From Ricordea florida (lineage: Eukaryota > Cnidaria > Anthozoa > Corallimorpharia > Ricordeidae): a stretch of DNA of 64,000 nt. The notes below the pieces were generated by a model, which was not told where the DNA came from, did not search any database, and saw nothing but the letters and a program-made list of their open reading frames with translations. The DNA lies in assembly GCA_949710005.1 (NCBI GenBank), contig OX453272.1:7109633-7173632 (forward strand), given 5' to 3'. Of this stretch, positions 1-11,900 are shown piece after piece. The stretch's first letter is position 1. Every line of letters begins with the position of its first letter. The position numbers and the translations under genes were made by a program.

Positions 1-74
1 AGTATATATTGCGAATTTTTTTTATTCTGTCTGTCATTCACAGCAAGGCTAATGTTTTCCTCTGTTCATTTCAG

Positions 75-670
75 CCAGGGAAAAAGTCATCAATTACCTA
101 GTGTGCGAGATTGGGCAGAAGTTGTCCACGAGAACTGCCCCTGAAAAAAGCTATGTCCGACGAACAACCGTGAAGGTTCCGATGGATCAGAAGTTCTTCG
201 AGGAGCTATTCTACTCATGTCGTCAAGGAAGAAGCAGATTCAACGTTACAGCCGAAGACCTCGACCGCATTCTACCTGTTGGTTGGTCAGAGCGAGCCTT
301 CCGTACAAGTACTAAATGTGTAGTTTCCAGAGAGCAGCCGATAACAATTCGCTTCGCGAACCAGCGAAAAGTTCACTTCGACCATTCTGAATGCCCCCGA
401 TGCCAGTGGTCTTCAGGACAGAGTGAGAAGCCAGCCTTGTGCCAGCCAAAGAAGACGTGGCCTGTTGACATGACGTACTTATTTGTCACGTTTAGTAGAA
501 AAAGGATTCATCAGGACCAAAGGGAGGAAGGTACGGGTACCATGTTTTGTTTTGGGGCATTTCTCGATTTTATGCCGCTTAAATCGTGGCTTCATATTCT
601 TATTACTCTTTATTTTCTTGCAGAGAATATTGACCTTGCCTGGATCAGTTCGAGTTCTGACGATGAATAG
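75..670 (+). CDS. 3' end of an uncharacterised gene (partial)
   Basis: I do not recognise this protein. A reading frame opens right after a good splice acceptor (TTTCAG ending at 74), so the first codons are completed from an exon outside the window; there is no need for the GTG at 101 to be a start. A second acceptor (TTTTCTTGCAG, ending at 623) pairs with a donor at 531. The 93-base intron between them is a multiple of three and is also open, so it may be retained or removed. The frame ends with an acidic, serine-rich tail (ISSSSDDE) and TAG at 668-670. The middle has a C-x2-C pair (ECPRC) and a further Cys. A polyadenylation signal AATAAA lies at 726-731. Splice signals, a long frame and a nearby poly(A) signal support a real terminal exon; the function is unknown. 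Confidence 0.55.
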
Positions 671-1014
671 CCTATCCAGATGAAGTTTACAACAGACCAC
701 AAAACGGCTCCTTTAGGAGCCACCAAATAAAGCAAAAGTCAATGACCAACATTATAGACCTTATGGCTGCAAACTCTATGTTGTTCCCTTATACTCTTGT
801 TGACTTGTTGTTTATCGCGAAACTGAAATTTTGATTTGGACTGATGCACAACACGAAAAGCCCTAATTAACAACTCTACCACTTTATGGAAGAAAGGACT
901 AGTAAATTATCTGAATGCAGTTACAAATAGAAAGATCTACGAGACGAAAAAATATGAAGGCCGAATGTATTTACATTTTATTTCTTTAATTACAAATATA
1001 CAATTAGTTTTTCT

Positions 1015-2044
1015 TCATCTTCTTTCTTGGTTCGATTGTCTTCTTTGCTGTGGGCCTACGAGAGATATGAACCCTGGTCATGATTTATAACATTGCTCAT
1101 CTTTACCGCGGGTGTTGCGAACTTGACAGGGTGTGAAATCTCAAAAAAGCATAACAAAGGTATTTAAGTCAAACAAGAAACAACAGCATCGCAAAGAGTT
1201 TTGTTTCCCTGAAAACCGTGAAAAACACAAGCATCGTACTCCGTAGGTCTTAAGTCATACATTATTTTGAAGCACTCGCATGGTTTACGTTCTTTAAAAG
1301 TGTTTAGTATAATGTGCCGAATTCTACGGAACTGAATTTCGTTCGACTTTTGAAGTCACTGCCATGCTTGAAAATTCCTCTAATTCTCATGACGTTGAAT
1401 GCATGTGATCGAATTGTTCCGATTAGATGAGTTGAAAATTTACCTTGATTTTCCAACAAATCCTGCATTGTTGGCTGCTCGCTGATAAAGCGTGCGGCCA
1501 GGAGCACCATTCGATCCCTACAAAGGTGACAGATATCACACAATTAACATACGGCAGCTGAATCTAACTTAAACCTTTCCTTGAAACTTCAGCTTTAGGA
1601 GAAAAATCACTACCTACCAACGAGCAAGATAGTCAGCCGGTGGCCTCGCCTGAAAATCAGTGCAAAAATAAAATGTTCAATTTATAAGTTTGCTCCATGA
1701 CATGCGTAAGTTTAAATTCACAAGTTCCTCAAATTTGTCAACTTGTGTTATACTAAACTAAACTTTCAGTAATTCTGTCACTTGTTCAGCCTCGTATGCC
1801 TCTTCTTCAGTTAAATATTATCGACAGGAATTTACTTACGGCATCCAAAATCTGAAGGTGGCCTTCCAAATATGCCATCATTTCTTCTAAGAAATCAAAG
1901 ACATCGCTGTCGTTGAGTGTAAGCTACAACGAAAGTTTGACAAGCCTTAAAACAGGAATAAACGGATCAGGCTGTAACACCAAAAATACGGCAGTATTGA
2001 AAAAACAAAACTCTTACCGATCGCGATTGCTGCTCTTCTGCCAT
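1015..2044 (-). CDS. Small five-exon gene, uncharacterised protein of about 85 residues
   Basis: I do not recognise the product. Five exons join in frame with GT-AG borders: 2018-2044 (ATG at 2044-2042, MAEEQQSRS), 1840-1923, 1618-1649, 1444-1517 and 1015-1055, with stop TGA at 1017-1015 and an AATAAA-like signal just downstream near 980. The phases 0, 0, 2, 1 agree at every junction, which is good evidence for a real transcript. The chain is helix-like and acidic at first (a run around FDFLEEMMAYLEGHLQ), then holds an RW-DRMVLLAARF segment and ends in a basic Q/R-rich tail. There is no signal peptide or membrane segment, so it is probably intracellular. Skipping the last splice would instead read on to about 1304. 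The start is within 100 bases of the next upstream sequence, and no divergent partner could be confirmed. Confidence 0.5.
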
Positions 2045-2785
2045 AGTTACAGATCAGTAATTCCACGCGTGTTTGAATGAAACAACTGTTAGCGCTGCGA
2101 TCGACTGCGATCTGGTATCGATTCTACCTGAGTACCTTTGGAAAGCGGTCATTCAATAGCAAGTTTGTGTGTGCCTTCGTCAGAATCGCAAAATGGCGGA
2201 TGGAAGGCAAGATTTCAAGGCTGTCGAACAAGTTTGAAAGGTAAGTCTTCTACTAAAAATAGTGATAATAGTATTTCCCCATTTTGTGCTACTGTTGTTC
2301 TTATTATAAATTTGGAAGTTACAAATTTCTGTTTGCTATTAGTAATGACCTACGAGCAATTAGCAAAGAAAGCTATTACACTTGTTTTCTACACATGATG
2401 AGGTTCAGCTTACCTTTTAAATCATGGAATGGGAAAGGAGAGAATATTCTTGTTTCAGTGATAAAGAAGAACTAGGATTTGTTGAATATGTTTTGAAATG
2501 TTTCATATTAATTAGAAATAAAATCAGAAACAAAGTAAAGTTTTGCAATAGTTTTATTAAAAGAAACAAACACATTAATGAGAGTTCTGTTTGGTATGTG
2601 AAACTTAGGTTTTAATATACACTCAGCTGTTGATATACAAATATTAATAATCTTATTACTACTTGTCTTTGATTTAGGATGAAACTATTTACAATGATAT
2701 CACTGAGCAAAGCTTGGATTTCTTGTTAATAAGTGCTTTTGTCCTGACTTGAGTGATGAAAAATTTCACCTCATACGGTTGCTAT

Positions 2786-5776
2786 TTACAGTAAATATTT
2801 AAAGTCTCTCTCTTGTTGCTTCCTGATTGCACATCTCTTTGTCACAACTTCCAAACCTACAAAATAAAATAATGGATTCAGTTTGGCCTTAAAACTATAA
2901 AGGCATAGTTTTACTTGCTGGAAAAAATTGTAACATTTTAAGGCATCAATAATAATTATGACATGACTTGCAAAGATTTTGTAGATAGAAGCAGACTTCA
3001 ACCATTTGGCTTCTATAAATATTGCAATACTACTTTTCAATTACCATCCAGTCTTGTCCACTTTGTTGTAGATGGCCCATCTTCATTTTGGACTTCATAA
3101 AACTTGAAAGGGACCCCAATCTTTTCAAGTTCAACTTCCAGAACCTCTTTCCTCTTGCTGCTTAGAACCAGTTCAATAACCTATGATGAAATAAACAGAG
3201 ACTATTAGTAGGTAACCAGTTCTATTGCTTAGAATGTATTCCCTTGCTTCATTTCAAATAGTTGTTGTAATTATTGCTTTTTGCAACACACAGCTCTTTA
3301 AGTCACTCTGGCTATTTATCCAGTTGTATAAATGATTTAAATGAGTTCTGTTGAAATGCTGTGGGAACCTGAAAAATTTGATTGTTCAGGAAATTACAAT
3401 ATACCATGAAACTGGGATTATCTCTCAGCCGGGTAGCTTTGAGCCCAAACTGCATGCATCCAAGAACGAAAAGTCAATACCTGGTTGAAGAGTAGCCCCA
3501 TTATCCGTAGGAAGAGGTGTAGAGTATCTATGATAATATGGTTGAATGGGATTGAAAGCAGTGGTGGTTGAACACATCCCTTTCGCTCATCTGTTGTTTT
3601 TTTCTTGTACAGGGTTTTACACTCGGCAAGGTTCCTTTGAATGGGCCAGTGTTGTACTATAAATAAGGTGAACATCACATCAACAACAACCCTGTTTATA
3701 TTTTCATAAACTTCAAGTGACATATCATTTTAGTCCACTTACTTGTGAAGTCAGCAATTTGTGCCTTGGTACAGTAGCACCATATGCAAAAATATTTAGC
3801 TGTTGCTGCATTCAGTCCATATACCATGGCAAGAAATTTCCAATCAGAACAGCAGTACCTAGAGCAGAATTTAAGTTAGCATATTATACAAGATATATGA
3901 ATATCAGGTTTTTTACTAGTCTATTGTGAGTGTGTGATTGTCACTGAATCAACTTACCATGTCACTGTATAATGCACTCCATCAACTGTTATGCCATGAG
4001 TCTGGAGCTCATCCACTTGTGACAGAGTGGCACCCAGGCAAGTCTGAACCTCATTATAGTCCTCTTTTCCTTAAAAATAAATGTTATGTCTTATGTTAAA
4101 CGAGTACCAAGACCTATTGATCTTTTCTGTTGTTTTGAATGCAGCAATCACCATATATAAACTTTCGTGGTATACCGAGTGGTAGCAAATTATGACATGT
4201 TAAATATTACCAGAATATATTGAATAGCCTTTTACCATTATACAAAGCAGTTGTATACTGATGGTCACATGATCCGTGCTCTTTCTCATCCATTATGCTG
4301 AACACAGCCATGACGGTACCAATCTTGTTGCTTGTTCGTCTACCATCAGCAGCAAAGCGGAGATTGAAGTGGTTTCCGTTTGCTTGTACCGCTTCTTTTA
4401 CACCAGGAATAAGCAGAAGCTGCAAGAGTATATCCTTAATGTTGCGATATGCACCATCTGCCTTTTTTGCCTGAGTAAGAGAATTTCTGAATGATTAAAT
4501 TGCCTTGGGCTTCCTGCAAAGTATCCTCCAGCTAAGTGGAGTTCCATGTTAAATAAATCTTCATTTCAGTCTCATTTTTCAATATCAGCTGTCAGTTAAA
4601 ATTTCAGCCCATTACTCAGCTAGCTGTTTTTTCTTTAATTCATGCTATAAAAAAATTTAGCCTCTTATCTCAGTGATGTGATGAATGTCCACGGTCTTAT
4701 TTTGCCTGTTTCTTTCATCTTTCAGTGCATTGATGGGCGGTAAACTGGCTCTGGCATCTTCTGGGAGAGACATCCTCAATTCGTGGTAAGCTTCATCGGA
4801 GATGAGCCCGGAGTCTTTAGCTACAAGAACACGCTGGGCTGTTTCTTCCTTGACCCCGTCTTCTTCTTCTTCTTCTTCGGCAGAGCCAAGGGGGATAACG
4901 ACTTCTTTACCTTGTACACTGAACTTGATCTAGAACATTATAAAAGACAGTATTAGTAAAAGTATTGTGACGAAATCCTACTTAATTTAAACTGTTTTTA
5001 TTAATAATTTGGTTTTTTTTTTTCGAAATGAAACATTCACATCGAGTTTGTACTGACTGTTAATAAAATAATCCGCGATAAATAAAGAAAGATGGTAAAT
5101 TTAAAGCTCGGGAATGAAACGTGACAGATGAAATATTGTGAAAGTTGAAATATTCATCTTTCACAACAATCCGTGTTCAAATTTCTCCACTTTGAACACC
5201 GTTTCCAGATGGGTTTGTTATTCATTCGTTGAAGTTTGCGTGCAAGTCCGGACCGTTAAAATGCATGTTTCTTAGCAAAATCAGAAAGCTCCTTACTATT
5301 GTTAAATTGCGAAAGTACGTAAGAATAATGTGAAAATGTGAATCATTCACAACTGTATAAAATAAGACGAAAATGAACATACCTCAACTGGGAAAAACTC
5401 CTCGAGTCCTTGAACTGACTGGAGTACCAACGCTCTAATCTTGCGTTTTTTAGTGTTTCTCGCCGACTTAGTCAACTGGAAAAACTCTTTTTCCGTCGAT
5501 CTGAATGGCGCTTTTTCCGCTTGTTGTAGTTGCAGCTGGGCCAGAACCTCGTTCAGTTGAACGACCTGAACTTTTAACAATTCGTTTTCGCAACGAAGTT
5601 TCCTAATTTCAGCTTCATACACTTCCACAATTGGTAATTGGTAATGATACGCGTTCGGCGGAGTTGCGACTTTAAACTTTGAGAACATTCTTCTAGCAGA
5701 AGTGAAGCTGGATTTATCATCTGTGTTTTTTAGCAGGTCTTTTATATCACTGCCTGAGTGCCAATTTAACCGAATC
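2786..5776 (-). CDS. Eight-exon gene of an unrecognised family, probably decaying
   Basis: Eight exons can be read on this strand: about 5776-5383, 4929-4669, 4470-4236, 4069-3958, 3858-3743, 3656-3481, 3180-3045 and 2856-2786. All internal phases match, giving about 500 residues. Exon 1 carries a leucine-rich coiled-coil stretch (YEAEIRKLRCENELLK). Exon 2 has a run of Glu. Exon 3 contains LRFAADGRRTSNKIGTVMAV. Exon 5 has DWKFLAMVYGL followed by a C-x2-W-C cluster. Exon 6 ends in IIIDTLHLFLRI. I have the impression of a multi-copy family in marine invertebrates, possibly transposon-derived, but cannot name it. Signs of decay: no in-frame ATG upstream of exon 1 before a stop, a donor at the end of exon 2 reading ATAAGA where GTAAGA is expected (4668-4663), and an early stop in exon 8. 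Confidence 0.55.
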
Positions 5777-5778
5777 AC

Positions 5779-6423
5779 TATTGTCAGGTTATGTTAATCA
5801 AAGCAACTCGTAGTCAATGGAGTGTAAATGACTCCAAGTTTTGTAAAGCAACGCTATTGTTGCTATTCATTTGAATGATTTTAGATTGTTTTCGATCGCA
5901 AGAAACAATCTGGATTGTTTCTCTCTCTCATAAAAGGTTTTTCGTTGCGCGCGACACGTAACAAAGGAAGTCGTTTGTTTCATAAAACTGCGCGCGGCGT
6001 GAATACACGTTCATTAAAATCTATTCAAAGTTTTAAAAGAATACCAATTATTATCAAGATACGCGGCCAAATTGAAAACCGCCCTCTTGAAAACACGCGC
6101 TTTGCGGGCCGCAAATGACTCCTAGCGGGCCGTTAATGCATTAACGGCCCTGCAGCTGAGTCCATTGCCTGTGAACGGGAAGACTATTATTTTTTTAAAT
6201 ATAAACTGTCTTTTTGCTAATCATTGTTACCAATCTTTTTTTAAAACTAGATTATATTTGACATTTTATTGTAAACAAAAAGGAATTTTATTTGGCTCTT
6301 GTTTAGCTGATCGTATTGTAGCAACAACTTTCCATACCATAGTTTCATGCTACATTTCTGTTAAACAATTTTTCTTATTAAATGAATTTGTACGATTTGG
6401 CCTTGTGTATTGATAATAATGAT
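5779..6423. other. No gene recognised
   Basis: Short open frames occur (for example 5915-6118) but have no splice signals, start context or recognisable composition. The stretch 5,990-6,150 is richer in CpG than its surroundings. Nothing further is supported. Confidence 0.4.
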
Positions 6424-6562
6424 AATCGCATGACTTTTGTCGGTCATATAGTTTATTTGTGTCCCTCGAAGCATTATTTGCGCCCTTGCGCTTCGCGCTC
6501 GGGCGCAAATAATGCTACTCGGGACACAAATAAACTATATGCCCTCCAAAAGTCATGTGATT
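6424..6562. mobile_element. Fold-back (MITE-like) repeat
   Basis: The two halves are near-perfect reverse complements. The outer ends read AATCGCATGACTTTTG and CAAAAGTCATGTGATT, and the centre pairs GGGCGCAAATAATGC with its complement around a loop in CGCTTCGCGC. Arms are about 60 bases. No coding capacity; this is the form expected of a non-autonomous fold-back DNA element. Confidence 0.7.
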
Positions 6563-6786
6563 GTCCTATTAACAACACTAACTTATTGGTGTTTACAAAA
6601 CAACATTTCGCCTCGCGCGTTCTCTGAGACTTTTTAGTGCTTTCCGCGCGCTCACTCAGAGGTGTTAGCAAAGTATTATTCACCTCCGAGCAACCGAAGA
6701 GAAACAAAATGGCTTCGAGTGTCGCTTTGGGTACCGAGAGTAATGTTTTGGTCCGCTGATTATTCAGCTTGGGTGGTATATACTTA

Positions 6787-6878
6787 AACAATTATTCACG
6801 TCAGTAACGGTGAAAGCGGTGGATATTTACCTCGCCGCGATCCACCACTGTTCACCTCCACTTCGGTGAATAATTGTT
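6787..6878. repeat. Short hairpin repeat with AACAATTATTCAC ends
   Basis: AACAATTATTCAC at the left is matched by GTGAATAATTGTT at the right, with further pairing of GGTGGAT and ATCCACC near the centre. The same end motif and the neighbouring CACCTCCGAGCAAC string (about 6680) recur inside the repeat carried by both arms of the large inverted duplication (about 40.4-41.6 kb and 59.7-60.9 kb), so this is one interspersed family. Confidence 0.6.
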
Positions 6879-7379
6879 AAATAATCAAAGTTGAATATAA
6901 ACTGTTCCCGAATTTCGCAGAGCGCGCCCAAAGCGCAAGTGAAACAAGCCGCTAATAAGAGCGAAAAAGTAAATTGCAAGAAGAGTTAATTCAGGTAATT
7001 TTGCAGGAGTTGAATGTTACAAACTAAGATCTTAAGCTGTTTATGGGGCGAAATTTGAATGCTCTAAAATTTGGTTCTGCTTCGATCAGTTTCAACCAAC
7101 AACTAATCAAACATTGTCGATCAACCGTTAATGAGAGCAACCATTGTCCCTACCGCGCATCCCACGGTAGCCAACTTGCAACGGAAAAATCTTCCACTGC
7201 CACCTCCCCTGGGGAAAATTTGTCTTAAGTTCAGTCTTTCCGATGATTTGAATTTCCCGCTCGTATGTTGATCGGAAAGTTCATAAGCTCCCCAGGGCAT
7301 TTTGGAGCTGTTGCCGCCATTGTCAAAAAATCACCATATAAGGTCAAAATTATCACTGAACTAATCACTTAGTAGTCCG

Positions 7380-8010
7380 CTTTTCTTGATTTCTTTACCT
7401 TACACCCAGTATACTGCCCTAAATACCAATGACAGGTTTATTGCAACTTGATTCAAAGATAAACCTGTAATGAAGTAAAAAAGATTACCATCAGAAAAGG
7501 AAACTTTTCATGCATCACTTTCCATCTATTTATTTTATATCAGCTGCAACGGAAGAAATGTTTCATTATTTTATCTTACCTTAGATCCAATATACTGCCC
7601 TCGATACCAATAGCTCTAGCTTCGCGTTCCCTGGTTAATTGAAGATTGATTCAAAGTTAAACCTATAATAAAGTAAACAAAAACGTATTATCAGAAGAGG
7701 CACCTATGCCCCCATTACTTTCCAATTTTTTAAAACCAGTTTCCATCTGAAAGGGGACCTACGCGCGTATCACTTTCTATTTTTATGGGCTACAATGCAA
7801 AGAGCAGTTATGAAATGATCCTCACAGTGTGAAAGCAATTTAAGCTGACCTGACAAAAAAAAAAAACATCAAAGAGCAGTTGATTAATTTTTCTTACCTT
7901 ACATCCAATATACTGCCCTTAATACCAACAACTCTAGTTTCGCATTCGAAGTAAATTGCAGGTTGATTCAAGTGATAAAACCTGTAATAAAATAAACAAC
8001 AAATTACTAT
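7380..8010 (-). repeat. Three diverged copies of an exon-like unit
   Basis: Three segments share CAATATACTGCCCT or close variants (about 7408, 7589 and 7907), each followed on the plus side by a GATTCAA...AAACCT...GTAATAAA block. On the minus strand each unit ends in a splice-donor-like GTAAG or GTAAAG directly after GGCAGTATATTGGATGTAAG or a close variant. Copies two and three read GI-x-GSILD-(V/L) in one frame; the first copy has a stop. They look like a duplicated exon with its flanks, or a repeat family that contains a donor-like end. No neighbouring exons could be joined to them. Confidence 0.45.
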
Positions 8011-8094
8011 TACTTTATATTAATCTTCAGAATTCGACTACACTGGCATAACCACAAACAACCTCCGAACGGTTTTCACGTTTTGCAATGTCTT

Positions 8095-8835
8095 AACATA
8101 AGTCACAAAGACGTCACCGATGTTTTGCAAGATCTTAACAGAAGTCACAAAGACATCACCGATGTTTTGCAAGATCTTAACAGAAGTCACAAAGACATCA
8201 CCGATGTTTTGCAAGATCTTAACAGAAGTCACAAAGACATCACCGATGTTTTGCAAGATCTTAACAGAAGTCACAAAGACATCACCGATGTTTTGCAAGA
8301 TCTTAAAAGAAGTCACAAAGACATCACCGATGTTTTGCAAGATCTTAAAAGAAGTCACAAAGACATCATCGACGTTTTGCAAGATCTTAAAAGAAGTCAC
8401 AAAGACATCATCGATGTTTTGCAAGATCTTAAAAGAAGTCACAAAGACATCACCGATGTTTTGCAAGATCTTAACAGAAGTCACAAAGACATGACCGATG
8501 TTTTGCAAGATCTTAACAGAAGTCACAAAGACATCACCGATGTTTTGCAAGATCTTAACAGAAGTCACAAAGACATCACCGATGTTTTGCAAGATCTTAA
8601 CAGAAGTCACCAAGATATCATCTTTGTTTTGCACGATCTCTTAAAAAGTCGCAAAGACATCCTCGTTGTTTTGCACGATTTTAGCAGAAGTCACAAAGAC
8701 ATCACCGATGTTTTGCAAGATCTTAAAAGAAGTCACAAAGACATCACCGATGTTTTGCAAGATCTTAACAGACGTCACAAATACATCATAGATGTTTTGC
8801 AAGATCTTAACAGAAGTCACAAAGACACTATCATT
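8095..8835. repeat. 42-bp minisatellite, about 18 copies
   Basis: A 42-base unit (around GTCACAAAGACATCACCGAT and TTTTGCAAGATCTTAACAGA) repeats head to tail about 18 times. Most copies differ by one to three bases; those around 8622 and 8664 are more diverged. Because 42 is a multiple of three, several frames stay open on both strands. The plus frame 8083-8943 encodes 14-residue repeats SHKDITDVLQDLNR, and the minus frame encodes repeats of FVTSVKILQNIGDV. No ATG with a good context, splice border or domain anchors it as a gene, so I call it a repeat. Confidence 0.85.
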
Positions 8836-8944
8836 GTTTCCATTCGTGGCGCTGCCTTTGGCAATAAGCAACCTTCTCCTGCAAGAATGACCTCTCTAGT
8901 TGGTTCTTCTCAGAGCCTCCTCTATTGGAAAGTAAAGAAGTAAT

Positions 8945-11900
8945 GTTCAAAGGTAAAGATTATTTACTAAATGGTCCTGTTTCTTTAATACTGACCCACA
9001 TACATATTTCTAAAACTTCTCCAGAGATAGCAGCAACATATTTGTCACTTTCTACTCTCTTTTTTGTGCCATTGACCTGCATCAAAGTTATCCGACCTCT
9101 CTCTTCCTTAAATTGCTACTAAAACAAAATTTTCGTATTCTTTTTTATTTGTTCAATTCATGGTTTCGAACCTGCTTAAAATCATGGTGACCTTTATTTT
9201 TGAAAATACACAACGGAAAGTGCTCGTTTTGGTGGTAAAAATCGGCTTTTTTGGAGCCAAACCATGTCCGGGACCTGGAGCCGAGTTTAGCAACCTTGTA
9301 ACGTCACTGGTTGTGTACAAGTCGGGAGCGCGGAAGATTCTCTCTCGTTTTCATTAGAACTAATGCGTGTATTTTCCTGTTCCTCAAACTTTTAAACTCC
9401 TAATTTTTGTCCATCACAAACGGAAAATGCACAATATAGAAGTCTGAGAGTGCATTAAGTTCTTTTCTACTTTAAATGAGTGCAACAGATACACGGTCAC
9501 GGTCTGCAAGGCTTGAGTTGAATACTCGGAAGGCATATCAAAGGACAGAAAAGTGGACTTTTCGCTGTGTTCGCCCAAGAGGACTAAAAATATTGTAATG
9601 TCCTCGATCGAGGGTCGTCTTTATGCTAGTCGAGTGTTACGGAAACCAGCGGGAATCACGCACTACTCTTTCACTATGAAGTTATCGATATACTTGCGCA
9701 TAACTTACAGTTGGTGGTAAACTTTAAGTGGTTTTAATATCTGTTTTGTTTTAAAATCGTCTTTAATAGATTTGAAAACGTTTTATATCAGTTACAAAAC
9801 AAGCAATGCATGAGAACATAAAAAGGTTGCATTGCGCAGCAGGAAATAAACAAAGAAATTAGAATTAACTTGCATATCAGTCAGAATGTCATACCTCAAC
9901 AATGTCACGCTTTCTATCTTGGAAATAATAGACAAAAATCTTTGTTATGTTAGACAGAAGACTTGTTTCCTTCGAAAAATGTTTATGATAATTACCTCTG
10001 TTCTGATAGACCGCAATCTTGAGCTTCGATTCAAACAAGAGCGCTACTTGTGTTTTAGAGCAGCGTTCTGTCGCCTGTCGATTGGGAAATAAGCATCCGA
10101 AAAGTAAGATCTTTGAAATAAAAAATAGGGTCATATCCTCGAAAGCTTAACCAATAATGAACAAGTGAAGCCAGAATTCGACTTGATCATGTAATGCTTG
10201 GAAGGTTACGAATATGTGTTTCGCGGTCAAAACCTTCAAGGTCAAATGACCTAATATCTTGTACACTGACTGTATAGAAGCAAATCTCATCAGGAATAGC
10301 ATTGTTTCCGGAGAGCTGTTGTCCGAGTAAGCTACGCTTTCTTAAGTCACTTCTCGAAGTTTTATTTTTATCGTATTCAAATGCATTTTTCTTTCAACAA
10401 GGCGAAGTTTTACGGGCTGTACATGAACAATTACCGCGCCGGCGTTTTTCACGCGTCTTGGTAAACCATAGTTAGTAGAGGAGACTAACTATGGGTAAAC
10501 CGAGCCAACTACAAACAGTGTTTTGACAGTTTTACCACACCTTTCACTGTGCTTTGCTGAACAAATTTCTCTGGGTGTACGTTTACAGACCGAACGTGAC
10601 ATCAGTGTTTTCAATGAGAAATTTAACTAAGAAGATTCAAATTACAATGCGCCCAACCTTCAAAAATGACGGGAGTCGATGACCTTTCTTACATTGCCGT
10701 TCTCGCCAAATTTTTAAAGATGCAGTTAATGTCTCTGAGAAGCGGATGATGCGACGGAATGCTGTAATCCCTTGATTCAACAGAAAGCAACATTCCTCGC
10801 GGGCAGCGTTGCGTGACGACCCCAGACAGGTTTGTTTCAGTTTCGAGATGAAAGGTTGCTGACGGATAAACACATATATGGAATTCTAGAGAAAGGCAAC
10901 CGGTTTTCGTTTTCGTGGCTCGCACGATTGGTCCGGCGGTTCCTATACAGATTCGAACAACAATTTACCAGGCAAAAAAAAAAATGTAAATCCCCCTGAA
11001 GCCATTAACCCAAGCCTACTTAGCTGGCTGTGTTTTTGGGGGAGCACGCAAGCTATAACGCGGCGAAGACGAGCGACGAATCTCCACGCGCTCCCTCATG
11101 TTCTCGACTCGCGCGCGCTCCCCAACAAAAACGCCAGCTACACAAGCTACATCAAGCCAAACTATTTGACATAAATTTTTCTTACGGTGAGACGTTCCGG
11201 TTCTTTTCCCACTCACTGATTTCAATCAGTGTAGGTCCAAAAGATCTAGGAAAATTCGGAAGAGATATATTTTAGTTAACAAGCACTAAGGGATTTTCCA
11301 AAATACAGTGATTCGGAAGGCAGTTTAAGTCTGACAACGCTCAGCCGGACCGCTCTTGAAAATTTGATGACTAGTTAACTTGCTGTACTATGCTGTATCA
11401 CATACACTATTAATTTAGACTTTTCACAGATTTCAGAGAGAAAACCTTAGCAACTACCACGGCGGTTAAATTGCTTGATCTTGTACGTTTGAAAAAGAAA
11501 TACAGTATTGCTGCTATGCTATTCCATTAGCGGAAAGAAAGTAGTTGCTTACCGCAAAACGTAGATTCTGCTCCCGTTACTCCAAGAAAACAGCAAATCT
11601 GGAGCCAAAAACTTCCAAGGTCTACGTTAAAGCCCAAAATTTGGATATGATCGATTCCTGCCGCTCTCTCTGGACACACCGGTGAAAGCGGGTGGTAGGA
11701 TATTAAATAAAGGGGCGTAGTGCGTCAATTTAACAAAACAAATGCCATGCGCATGAATCCCTGTATTTTAAGCGCGCCATGGCTGACGTTAACAATAGAC
11801 AGGGCGTTGATAATAGACAGGTAAAAATTGTCATTTTCCCAACAAATTGCGAAAAATTTCAAAGGGGCTGCGAGCCAGGAAGTGGGCGTGTAGTGTCATC

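Noticed and set aside
2138..2398. Plus-strand gene divergent from the small gene at 2044
   Set aside because: An ATGGCGGAT near 2193 stops after 14 codons, and the longer frame from 2138 lacks splice or start support.
8083..8943. Long plus-strand frame of 286 codons and minus-strand frame of 198 codons as genes
   Set aside because: Both exist because the repeat unit is a multiple of three; no splice borders, start context or unique domain supports either.
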